In this document: in pieces, positions 42,942 through 50,897 of the stretch
How the letters are laid out: each line of letters opens with the position of its first letter
How positions within the stretch are numbered: position 1 is the first letter of the stretch
Source: UMGS1387 sp045540015
Lineage (GTDB): Bacteria > Bacillota > Clostridia > Oscillospirales > CAG-382
Length of the DNA stretch: 64,000 nucleotides
Direction of reading: 5' to 3'
Assembly: GCA_045540015.1 (NCBI GenBank)
Contig: JAZQGP010000014.1
Location: 1-64,000, forward strand
Made by a program: the position numbers and the translations under genes
Notes under the pieces: generated by a model
What the model was told of the DNA's origin: nothing
The model's database searches: none
Seen by the model: the letters and a program-made list of their open reading frames with translations, nothing else

Positions 42942-45173
42942 TTACTGTGCGGAATATTCTTTAAAATCCTTGACCTTTCCGTTTTCCCAGGTAATGTCAA
43001 TGATTTTTCCGCCTCTTACACGCATACCCTTGATACTTCCATTCTTCCACTCATCGGGAAGTGCAGGAAGCAGAACAAGCTTACCGTTTCTTACGTCTGC
43101 AAGCATTTCAAGAACGCCGCTTACAAAACCGAAGTTTCCGTCAATCTGGAACGGCGGATGAGCGTCAAGCAGGCTGATAAATGTGCCGCCGCCTTTAGAG
43201 TAAGTTGTTGCAAGCGCATCGTATACAGGACGAAGCTGCATATCCATAAGAGTTTTTGCGTGGTTTCCGTCATCAAGTCTTGCCCAGACATTTATTTTCC
43301 AGCCAAGACTCCAGCCCGTTCCGTCATCACCGCGAACCTCGAGTGTTTTAAGACAAGCGTCTACAAGCTCGGGGGTTTTTTCTTTTGTGATAAGATGAGC
43401 GGGATGAAGCGGATATATGTGAGAGAGATGACGGTGCTGAGGGGCGCTTTCGGTTACATCCTCCGTCCACTCAAGAAGTCTGCCGTCCTTGCCTATACGC
43501 ATCGGGTCCATAGACTCAATTGCTTCTTCGAGAGCCTTCTTGAAATCATAGTCGCAAATGCCGAGATCTTCTATTGAGGTAAGGCAGTTCTTGAATAAAT
43601 CGTATGCGATACAGTCGGACATGGTTGTGTACTTTGCAACACCAGAGCCCTGTCCGTCTGCCTGTGTGAACATGTTTTCCGGTGAGGTTGCGGGACATAT
43701 GGATTTGTGTCCGTCACCTCTTTCGCAGAGAATATCAAGATAATAGCGAGCAGCTTCTTTGATTATCGGATAGCAGGTGTCGCGAAGGAAATCCTTATCA
43801 AGCGTATATTCGTAGTAGTCAAAAAGGTTTCTGCACAGCCAGCCCGAGCCGCCGTTCCAGAATCCCCATACGGGATTTGCAGGCATAGGACCTGCGTTGC
43901 CCCAAAGGTCTGTGTTGTGGTGAAGCACAAAGCCGTTTGCGCGGTAGTAGTGCTTTGCGATTTCGATTCCTGTTTTGCTTACCTTTTTGCAAAGATCTAT
44001 CATGGGTACAAAGCATTCCTGGAGATTGATTCCGAGAGTTGGCCAGTAGTTCATTTCTGTGTTTATGTTTACTGTATAGTCTGAGCGCCAGGGAGGAGTC
44101 ATTAAGTTGTTCCATATACCTTGGAGATTCATTGCCTGAGAGCCTTCACGGGAGCCGGCAATTGTAAGATATCTTCCGAAGTCGAACATGAGCGTGTAAA
44201 GGCTGATATCGGAATGGTCTTCAGCGTGCTTTCCAAGACGCTCGTCTGTCGGCATGTCTTCTCTGCCGCTTGTTCCGAGGTCGAGTTTTACTCTGTTGTA
44301 AAGCGTTGTGTAATCGGAAATATGCTCACTCTTTACCTTTTCATACCCGTCTGAGAGAACTTTGTTGATTGTGTTTTCTGCTACATTTATGTATTCTCTG
44401 CCGTCTATGGAGGGAAGCTTGTTGTAGCCGTTGAAGTTTGAGAACACGGAGAAAACAATAACTGCGCTGTCTGCGTTCTTTATGGCTATTCCGTCCTTTG
44501 AGCTTTCTACTGTTCCGCCCTCAGCTTTTATTCTAAAACCTCCGCGGAATGAAATGCCCTGCTTTTCGGGTTCTTCTGGATAGCTGTAGGTGTTGTCTGC
44601 TACATTTATGTAATCGGGACAGATACCATCAAAATACAAGTATCCGTCTTTTTCGCCCGTTTGTCCTTTCATGGGTGTTGAAATATTTGCTTTAAAGCTT
44701 ATTTTGCCGGGTTTGTCGGCAGTCAGCTTTATAACAAGGGCGTCTGCAGGGTTTGAGCAGAAATACTCACGTGTAAATCTTGTACCGTTCTGCGTGTAAG
44801 CTACTGTAACAACGGCATTGTCAAGGTCTAAAGTTCTGCCGTAGTCGGAAAACTCTTCACTTCCTTCAAACTCAATATCCATGTCTCCGAACAGAAGATA
44901 GTGTGCTACGGGTTCGTCAAGAAAGTTCTGAGCAAGATGCATATGTGCATCGTGGTAATTTCCCTCAAAAACGAGTTTTTTAGCATCGCAGTAAGCCTCG
45001 TATGCACCCTCTTTAAGAGAAACTCTCGGATGACCGGACCATAGAGTGTCGTCGTTTATTGTAATCTTTTCGTTTTTCACGCCGCCGCACACCATGGCGC
45101 CGAGTCTACCGTTACCGATGGGCTGGCCTTCTATCCAGTATTCGGCAGGCTTTGTGTAATAAGTTTTAGACAT
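42942..45173 (-). CDS. GH95 family alpha-L-fucosidase
   Basis: The 743-residue glycoside hydrolase starts with the GH95 pattern WIEGQPIGNGRLGAMVCGGV. The (alpha/alpha)6 domain has VNINTEMNYWPTLG, CPATSPENMF and PPFQIDGNFGF, which correspond by position to the catalytic Asn, Glu and Asp of inverting GH95 enzymes. GH95 mostly hydrolyses alpha-1,2-fucosyl linkages; some members act on L-galactose. There is no signal peptide, so it should be cytoplasmic and act on imported oligosaccharides. It has its own promoter with a 14-bp dyad over the -10 and AAGGAG before the ATG. It lies 8 kb from the BMC locus that would use fucose. Confidence 0.94.
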   Translation of the reverse strand: MSKTYYTKPAEYWIEGQPIGNGRLGAMVCGGVKNEKITINDDTLWSGHPRVSLKEGAYEAYCDAKKLVFEGNYHDAHMHLAQNFLDEPVAHYLLFGDMDIEFEGSEEFSDYGRTLDLDNAVVTVAYTQNGTRFTREYFCSNPADALVIKLTADKPGKISFKANISTPMKGQTGEKDGYLYFDGICPDYINVADNTYSYPEEPEKQGISFRGGFRIKAEGGTVESSKDGIAIKNADSAVIVFSVFSNFNGYNKLPSIDGREYINVAENTINKVLSDGYEKVKSEHISDYTTLYNRVKLDLGTSGREDMPTDERLGKHAEDHSDISLYTLMFDFGRYLTIAGSREGSQAMNLQGIWNNLMTPPWRSDYTVNINTEMNYWPTLGINLQECFVPMIDLCKKVSKTGIEIAKHYYRANGFVLHHNTDLWGNAGPMPANPVWGFWNGGSGWLCRNLFDYYEYTLDKDFLRDTCYPIIKEAARYYLDILCERGDGHKSICPATSPENMFTQADGQGSGVAKYTTMSDCIAYDLFKNCLTSIEDLGICDYDFKKALEEAIESMDPMRIGKDGRLLEWTEDVTESAPQHRHLSHIYPLHPAHLITKEKTPELVDACLKTLEVRGDDGTGWSLGWKINVWARLDDGNHAKTLMDMQLRPVYDALATTYSKGGGTFISLLDAHPPFQIDGNFGFVSGVLEMLADVRNGKLVLLPALPDEWKNGSIKGMRVRGGKIIDITWENGKVKDFKEYSAQ

Positions 45174-45199
45174 GGCTGATATCTCCTTGAATAAAAAAT

Positions 45200-45245
45200 A
45201 GAGGTAGTTTACATATATTGTAAACTACCTCTGCCATTCTGTCAA
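45200..45245 (-). promoter_or_regulatory. Promoter with overlapping operator dyad for the fucosidase
   Basis: Minus strand TTGACA (45240-45245), 17-bp spacer, TACAAT (45217-45222). A perfect 14-bp inverted repeat AGAGGTAGTTTACA-TATAT-TGTAAACTACCTCT (45200-45232, read on the plus strand) covers the -10 and expected start. It is followed on the minus strand by ATTTTTTATT, so the same hairpin could also terminate aspS transcription. A repressor operator is inference. Confidence 0.7.
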
Positions 45246-45319
45246 TGTAAAAAAGCGCACAAAAAAATGTAAAATTCAGCACATATTTCGATTATTTACT
45301 GCTTTTTATATTATAAAAC

Positions 45320-47107
45320 TTATTCTTCTGCTTTTTTTGTGTGTTCAATACCAAGCTCCGAAAGTGTTTTTGCATCAACGGGAGCAGGACACATTGTCAT
45401 AAGCTCAGACGCATTCTGAACCTTCGGGAACGCGATAACGTCTCTGAGGCTCTCAGCTCCGAGAAGCTGCATTACAAGTCTGTCAAGACCAATTCCCATA
45501 CCACCGTGAGGAGGAGCGCCGTACTTGAATGCGGTTGTAAGGAAGCCGAACTTTTCCTGGATTTCTTCATCGGAAAGACCGAGAAGTGTAAATATTCTGT
45601 TCTGAAGCTCAGGATTTGTAATTCTTATTGAGCCGCTTGAAAGCTCAATGCCGTTGAGTACAAGGTCGTATGCCTTTGCACGAACTTTACCCTTGTCTGT
45701 TTCAAGATATTCAAGGCACTCGTCAAGAGGAGAAGTAAAGGGATGGTGCATTGCAAGCCATTCACCGCTTTCCTCATCGTATTCAAAGAACGGGAACTCG
45801 GTAATCCAGAGGAGATTGTAGCCCTTCTTTTCAACGCCGAGCTTGTTTGAAACCTCGGTTCTGAGAGAGCCGAGCTGGGATAGAATTTTGTTGTTGTTGG
45901 TGTCTGCGATTATGAGAACAACGTCGCCCTCTTTAGCACCTGCTTTCTGAGCAATTGCGTTCATTTCATCCTCTGTCATGAACTTTGCAAAGGAGGATGC
46001 TATTCCTTCGGGAGTGTATCTTATCCATGCAAGACCCTTGCCGCCGATACCCTTGACATATTCGGTAAGCTTGTCAACTTCTTTTCTTGTAAGAACCGAA
46101 ACAGCATTATCTGCCTTGATTGCTCTTACAGAGCCGCCGCCTGAGATTGCACCCGTGAATACGCCGAAGCCGCAGTCCTTTACAACGTCGGAAAGGTCGA
46201 AGATTTCCATGCCGTAACGTGTGTCGGGTTTATCCGATCCGTATCTTTCCATTGCTTCCTTGTAGGTAAGTCTCGGAAGCGGAAGCGGAAGGTCAATGTC
46301 GAGAACCTCTTTGAAAATTCTCTTCATGAAGCCCTCGCCTATGCTGAGCACGTCTTCCATTTCAACAAAGCTCATTTCAAGGTCAATCTGTGTAAATTCA
46401 GGCTGACGGTCAGCTCTCAGGTCTTCATCTCTGAAGCAGCGTGCTATCTGCATGTATCTGTCAAAGCCTGCAACCATACAAAGCTGCTTGTAGAGCTGAG
46501 GCGACTGAGGAAGAGCGTAGAACGAGCCCTTGTGGACACGGCTTGGAACGAGATAGTCGCGTGCACCCTCGGGAGTGCTTCTTATAAGCATAGGGGTTTC
46601 GATTTCAATAAAGCCGTTTTCATCAAAGTAGTCACGTGTGATTTTTGTTATTTTGTGACGTATAAGAATGTTGTTTAAGATGTCGGGACGACGAAGGTCG
46701 AGGTAACGGTGCTTTAAGCGAAGCTCCTCGTTTGACTTGCAGTTTTCCACTATTTCAAAGGGAGGAGTCTGACTTTCCCCGAGAATTTTTATTTCTTCTA
46801 CATACACCTCAACATGACCTGTTGGGATGGTTTCGTTTTTGCTGGATCTTTCGCGAACAACACCGCTTGCGGCAATAACATATTCGCTTCTTGCACTTCT
46901 TGCTTTTTCCATTACCGCCTTGTCGGTATTTTCGTCAAAGGCAAGCTGAAGAATGCCTGTTCTGTCGCGAAGGTCTATAAAGCACAGAGCTCCGAGGTCA
47001 CGGGTTTTCTGAACCCAGCCCATAACGGTGACATTTTTGCCTATATGTCCGTCTCTTACTTCTCCACAGTAGTCTGTTCTTTTTGTATTACCTAAGAATT
47101 CTGCCAT
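45320..47107 (-). CDS. aspS: Aspartate--tRNA ligase
   Basis: The 595-residue class II synthetase of bacterial type has an N-terminal OB fold (VTVMGWVQKTRDLGALCFID), motif 2 FRDEDLRADRQPEFTQ, a GAD insertion domain (about 290-420) and motif 3 GMGIGLDRLVMQLLG. It may charge only Asp or also Asn tRNA; this cannot be settled here. AAAGGAAG precedes the start. It lies 32 bp after hisS, a common pairing. Confidence 0.97.
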   Translation of the reverse strand: MAEFLGNTKRTDYCGEVRDGHIGKNVTVMGWVQKTRDLGALCFIDLRDRTGILQLAFDENTDKAVMEKARSARSEYVIAASGVVRERSSKNETIPTGHVEVYVEEIKILGESQTPPFEIVENCKSNEELRLKHRYLDLRRPDILNNILIRHKITKITRDYFDENGFIEIETPMLIRSTPEGARDYLVPSRVHKGSFYALPQSPQLYKQLCMVAGFDRYMQIARCFRDEDLRADRQPEFTQIDLEMSFVEMEDVLSIGEGFMKRIFKEVLDIDLPLPLPRLTYKEAMERYGSDKPDTRYGMEIFDLSDVVKDCGFGVFTGAISGGGSVRAIKADNAVSVLTRKEVDKLTEYVKGIGGKGLAWIRYTPEGIASSFAKFMTEDEMNAIAQKAGAKEGDVVLIIADTNNNKILSQLGSLRTEVSNKLGVEKKGYNLLWITEFPFFEYDEESGEWLAMHHPFTSPLDECLEYLETDKGKVRAKAYDLVLNGIELSSGSIRITNPELQNRIFTLLGLSDEEIQEKFGFLTTAFKYGAPPHGGMGIGLDRLVMQLLGAESLRDVIAFPKVQNASELMTMCPAPVDAKTLSELGIEHTKKAEE

Positions 47108-47139
47108 TTTGCATACTTCCTTTCTGTATTATCGTCAAA

Positions 47140-48399
47140 TTAAAACTCGTTTTCAAGCGTTTCGAGCTTAATGGTCTTTGTGTCATCTCTGTCACGCATG
47201 TTTTTAAGGAGTGCTTCCCCTGTTTCAAGCTCATTGTCGCCTACAACAAGTGCATATTGAGCGCCTATTTTGTCTGCATATTTCATCTGAGCTTTCAGGC
47301 TTCTTGAAACAATGTCGCACTCGGCGTAAATGCCCTTCTTTCTGAGAGCTTCACATTTTGAGAGGGCGTAAAGTGCAGCCTTTTCTCCCATGGGTGCAAT
47401 ATAAAGAACGGGTTTTGCATTTTCGGGAAGAGCATATTCTCCCTTTTGCGCTTTTGACTTCATTGCAAGAATTATTCTTGTAAGACCCATGCCAAAGCCG
47501 ATACCGCAGAGCTTGGGACCTGACAGCTCTTCAACGAGTCCGTCATAGCGTCCGCCGCCGCAGACGGTGCTTTGTGCACCTATGTCGTCCGAAATGAACT
47601 CAAATACAGTCTTTACATAATAGTCAAGTCCGCGGACAATCATGGGGTTGATTTCATACTTTATTTCAAGTGCGTCAAGTGCACTTTTAAGTGTGTCAAA
47701 ATGTCCTTTGCAGTCTTCGCACAGGCAGTCAACGGTTTTCGGTGCGCCGAGAGCTATTTCCTTGCATATCGGACTCTTGCAGTCGAGAATGCGAAGCGGA
47801 TTTGTCTTTAATCTCTCCTTGCAGGTAGGACAAAGCTCCTCTTCGTGAGCCATGAAATAATCACGCAAATCGTCGTGGTATTTCGGTCTGCAGTTCGGGC
47901 AGCCTATGGAATTTATGTGAAGTGTCGCACCGATGTCAAGCTCTTCGAGCACGTTGTTTGCAAGCGCGATAACCGATGCATCTGCAAGAGCGCCCTCAGC
48001 GCCGAACATTTCTATACCGAACTGATAAAACTCTCGCGTTCTTCCTGCCTGCGGCTTTTCATAGCGGAAGAACGGACCGAGGTAGTAGAGCTTTAAGGGC
48101 ATAGGCTCGTTGAAAAGTCCGTTTTCTATAACGCTTCTTACAACGCCTGCCGTTCCTTCGGGACGAAGGCAAAACTCCTCTCCCTCGCGATCATTGAGAG
48201 TAAACATCTCTTTCTGAACAATGTCGGTTGTGTTTCCGACACCGCGTCTGTAAAGCGAAGCGCTTTCAAAGGTCGGGATGCGGATTTCTTCAAAGCCCGC
48301 CTTTTGAGTGCAGGTTCTTATAACCTCTTCGATTTTGTGCCATATGGCGGTTTCCTCGGGAAGAATGTCAAGTGTTCCCTTTGGTTTCTGAATTGTCAT
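47140..48399 (-). CDS. hisS: Histidine--tRNA ligase
   Basis: The 419-residue class II synthetase has motif 1 near RIPTFESASLYRRGVG, motif 2 FCLRPEGTAGVVR, the histidine-specific RGLDYYVKTVFE and GGGRYDGL, and a C-terminal anticodon-binding domain. An insertion with several CxxC pairs (CPNC, CPTC, CLCEDC) suggests zinc binding, seen in some clostridial enzymes. AAGGAG lies upstream of the ATG. Confidence 0.97.
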   Translation of the reverse strand: MTIQKPKGTLDILPEETAIWHKIEEVIRTCTQKAGFEEIRIPTFESASLYRRGVGNTTDIVQKEMFTLNDREGEEFCLRPEGTAGVVRSVIENGLFNEPMPLKLYYLGPFFRYEKPQAGRTREFYQFGIEMFGAEGALADASVIALANNVLEELDIGATLHINSIGCPNCRPKYHDDLRDYFMAHEEELCPTCKERLKTNPLRILDCKSPICKEIALGAPKTVDCLCEDCKGHFDTLKSALDALEIKYEINPMIVRGLDYYVKTVFEFISDDIGAQSTVCGGGRYDGLVEELSGPKLCGIGFGMGLTRIILAMKSKAQKGEYALPENAKPVLYIAPMGEKAALYALSKCEALRKKGIYAECDIVSRSLKAQMKYADKIGAQYALVVGDNELETGEALLKNMRDRDDTKTIKLETLENEF

Positions 48400-48426
48400 G
48401 GTCTTTATTACTCCTTAAAGGTTGTT

Positions 48427-48798
48427 TTACTTCTTGTAATTCAAAAGATAGTCGGCAAAATCATATACGGTTTTTTGCTGACCTGTGGAGAGCTTTTCAA
48501 ACATGCTCTGAATGTCCGCACTTTTTCGCGGCTTTTCATTTTGTCGGATGCTTTCAAGGTCGTGTCCCGAAGCAAAGAGGAAATCCTCAAGCTCAATACC
48601 GCCCTCGCTGTTTTCGGCAAGCTTTGTGAGAAGTTTTAAACCGGGAGGATTTTCCTGGGCGCACTTTTCAAGCTTGTGAAGCTGAACGTAGCTGATTCCG
48701 CACTGTTCTGCAAAGGTGCGCGTTGAACGCTCTCCTTTTGCCTTTTCAAGAAGCAGAGCGAATATCTTTTTGTTAAAATGAGCTTCGCGTGATTTCAT
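48427..48798 (-). CDS. XRE-type helix-turn-helix protein upstream of hisS
   Basis: The 123-residue protein has a central HTH (TRTFAEQCGISYVQLHKLEK, residues about 24-43), then a short acidic region and a C-terminal helix ending in YDFADYLLNYKK. GGAGGA precedes the ATG at 48798; the longer upstream frame has no support. It is 27 bp from hisS, so hisS and aspS could be read from its promoter. Its target is unknown. The gap 48799-49069 shows only a weak hairpin near 48955-48980. Confidence 0.75.
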   Translation of the reverse strand: MKSREAHFNKKIFALLLEKAKGERSTRTFAEQCGISYVQLHKLEKCAQENPPGLKLLTKLAENSEGGIELEDFLFASGHDLESIRQNEKPRKSADIQSMFEKLSTGQQKTVYDFADYLLNYKK

Positions 48799-49069
48799 GT
48801 TTTTCCTCCGAGTATATTTTAACTCAATAATAATACCACAAAACACGCACTTTTGCAAGGGTATTTGTTGTAAAAACATTGAAATATTTAACATTATATA
48901 TAATAAAACACCGCTTGATATGAATCAGATAACGGCTGTGAAGGATTTTATCGCGGTTTTCTCGGCAAAACGCGAAAATACTCTGTCGTGTATAAGCGGT
49001 GTATGTATATGAATGTCATATTCCGTGCATAAGGCAAAACGCAGGTCGTATTGCGTCGAGCGATTATGC

Positions 49070-49099
49070 TTGAAAAGAACACATGCGTATATGTATAAT
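49070..49099 (+). promoter_or_regulatory. Promoter of the MoaB-like gene
   Basis: TTGAAA (49070-49075), 18-bp spacer, TATAAT (49094-49099). Confidence 0.6.
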
Positions 49100-49131
49100 T
49101 TTACTGTAAATATGTGAAAGGAATGATAAAT

Positions 49132-49680
49132 ATGAATGATTTGCCGAACGCGTCGTTTGTTTGCTCGGGTGAAAACGCACTTGAGCTGTCAAGCGCAATT
49201 TGCTGTGCCGGAAAGCTTATACGCTTACTCAAGGACGAGGGCTTTTGCGTTTCGGGCTGCTACTCCTGCATTTCTCCGTCAGAAAAAATATCACTTACCG
49301 CAAGAAAGCTGCGGCATATGTGTTCTGTTTCCGACCTTGTAATAACCGTTGGCTGTGAGGGCTTCAGACCGTGCGACGTTATTCCCGACATTACAAGAGC
49401 TATTATTGACAAGGACGCAAACTTTTTTACGGGTGTACTCGGTGCAGGAGATATTGATAACGGAAAAACAGAGGATTGCTCGCAAGTGTTTCCCTCGAGA
49501 GCATTTGCCGGTTTTTGCTCGGGTGCGCTCATTATGAATCTTCCGTGCGATGCTCACGTTTCCGCCAAAAGACTGTCTGCTTTGCTTCCGTCGGTAAGAT
49601 ATGCCGTTTCTCACAGCAAGGGAAAAACCGCTATGAAAAGTAAGAGCGCCGAGGAGCTTATAGCGGAGTTTTTTTCATAA
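49132..49680 (+). CDS. Divergent MoaB/MogA-fold (molybdopterin-binding-like) protein
   Basis: The 182-residue protein resembles the MoCF domain: SDLVITVGCEGFRPCDVIPD (about residues 67-86) is where MogA/MoaB have TGGTG followed by RD and TPE. The second glycine-rich loop is CSGALIMNLPCD in place of LPGSP. Conserved substrate-binding residues are therefore altered, and it has ten or so cysteines. No other molybdenum cofactor gene is near. The function is uncertain. The start ATG at 49132 is preceded by AAAGGAATGA. Confidence 0.65.
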   Translation: MNDLPNASFVCSGENALELSSAICCAGKLIRLLKDEGFCVSGCYSCISPSEKISLTARKLRHMCSVSDLVITVGCEGFRPCDVIPDITRAIIDKDANFFTGVLGAGDIDNGKTEDCSQVFPSRAFAGFCSGALIMNLPCDAHVSAKRLSALLPSVRYAVSHSKGKTAMKSKSAEELIAEFFS

Positions 49681-49845
49681 CAGACGTTTTCACAATATTT
49701 TCCTCTTAAGTAAACAGAAAATACATATATACTTTACTGTTTGTTCACCCAAATGTAAGTGTTTTGGAATATAATTAACATAAAGATGTGTTTATTTAAA
49801 CAATCTGAGAACAAACGGGGCTTAAAAACCAAGGAGGAAAAGAAG

Positions 49846-50535
49846 ATGGGACTTAAAATATTAATTGCAGACGACGATACAAACATCTGCGACCTTCTTA
49901 AGCTTTATCTGGAAAACGAAGGTTATGAAATTGTAACTGCAAACGACGGCATAAAGGCGCTTTCTGCCTTCAAGATATATGAGCCTGACCTTGTTTTGCT
50001 TGACATCATGATGCCGAGAAAAGACGGCTGGCAGGTATGCCGCGAAATCAGAGAAATGTCTTCAAAGCCGATTATCATGGTAACGGCAAAGGGAGATGTG
50101 TTCGACAAGGTGCTCGGACTTGAGCTTGGTGCTGACGACTTTATCACAAAGCCCTTCGACATGAAGGAGGTTTCCGCAAGAGTAAAGGCTGTTCTTCGCC
50201 GCTACTCCGGACATGACAACGACGACAGCGAGGTTATCAAGTTTGACAATCTTGAAATCAGCCTTCAGAAGTATGAGCTTAAGCTTGCAGGCAAGGCTGT
50301 TGACATTCCACCTAAGGAACTTGAGCTTCTCTACTTCCTTACTTCAAACTACAACCGCGTATTCACCCGTGACCAGCTTCTTGATAAGGTTTGGGGCTTT
50401 GACTACCTCGGTGACTCAAGAACAGTTGACGTACACGTTAAGCGTCTTCGCGAAAAGCTTGAGGGCGTTTCGGACAAGTGGATGCTTAAGACTGTCTGGG
50501 GCGTTGGTTACAAGTTTGAGCTTTTACAGCAGTAA
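49846..50535 (+). CDS. OmpR/PhoB-family response regulator, orphan
   Basis: The 229-residue regulator has a receiver domain with the acidic pair in ILIADDD, phosphoacceptor in LVLLDIMMPRKDGW and the conserved Lys in ITKPFDMKE. A winged-helix DNA-binding domain follows, with DSRTVDVHVKRLREKLE near the C-terminus. No histidine kinase is adjacent. The ATG at 49846 is chosen for AAGGAGG; the earlier in-frame start overlaps the probable -10 (TATAAT near 49771). A terminator hairpin follows. Confidence 0.93.
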   Translation: MGLKILIADDDTNICDLLKLYLENEGYEIVTANDGIKALSAFKIYEPDLVLLDIMMPRKDGWQVCREIREMSSKPIIMVTAKGDVFDKVLGLELGADDFITKPFDMKEVSARVKAVLRRYSGHDNDDSEVIKFDNLEISLQKYELKLAGKAVDIPPKELELLYFLTSNYNRVFTRDQLLDKVWGFDYLGDSRTVDVHVKRLREKLEGVSDKWMLKTVWGVGYKFELLQQ

Positions 50536-50547
50536 TACAGAATATAC

Positions 50548-50571
50548 AGAGGATACCTGCGGGTGTCCTCT
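50548..50571 (+). terminator. Hairpin after the response regulator gene
   Basis: AGAGGATACC, TGCG, GGTGTCCTCT (one wobble). The T tract is short (TTATTACTTT) and the two-hairpin repeat begins immediately after. Confidence 0.6.
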
Positions 50572-50572
50572 T

Positions 50573-50700
50573 ATTACTTTCTTAGAAGAAAGTAAGCAAA
50601 GATTTTTTGAACAGAGACATTGAAGTTTAAACAACTTCAATGTCACACTGCGTTTCATTGTTGTTACGCTTGAAGTTTGAATGACTTTAGTATCCCGTTA
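50573..50700 (+). repeat. Two-hairpin intergenic repeat after the response regulator gene
   Basis: ACTTTCTTAGAAGAAAGT, the AAGCAAAGA box and a dyad GACATTGAAGTT/AACTTCAATGTC (about 50613-50643), with a degenerate third arm near 50670. The remaining stretch to 50826 shows nothing recognisable. Confidence 0.75.
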
Positions 50701-50826
50701 TACCTGTCAGCAAGGAGTTACAAGCCGTGTTTGAGGCTTACGTGTTTTTGCTGCTTTTCGCCCGATAGCGCAGCCAAAACGTCAAAGCATAGTGTATTAT
50801 CTTAACTCTTTTGCTGATTTTTACAC

Positions 50827-50854
50827 TTTACAATATAAAAAAATATGGTACAAT
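50827..50854 (+). promoter_or_regulatory. Promoter of the GH38 gene
   Basis: TTTACA (50827-50832), 16-bp spacer, TACAAT (50849-50854). Confidence 0.6.
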
Positions 50855-50897
50855 AATACTATAAACCACAAATTTCGGTGATATTGGAGGTATAAAA

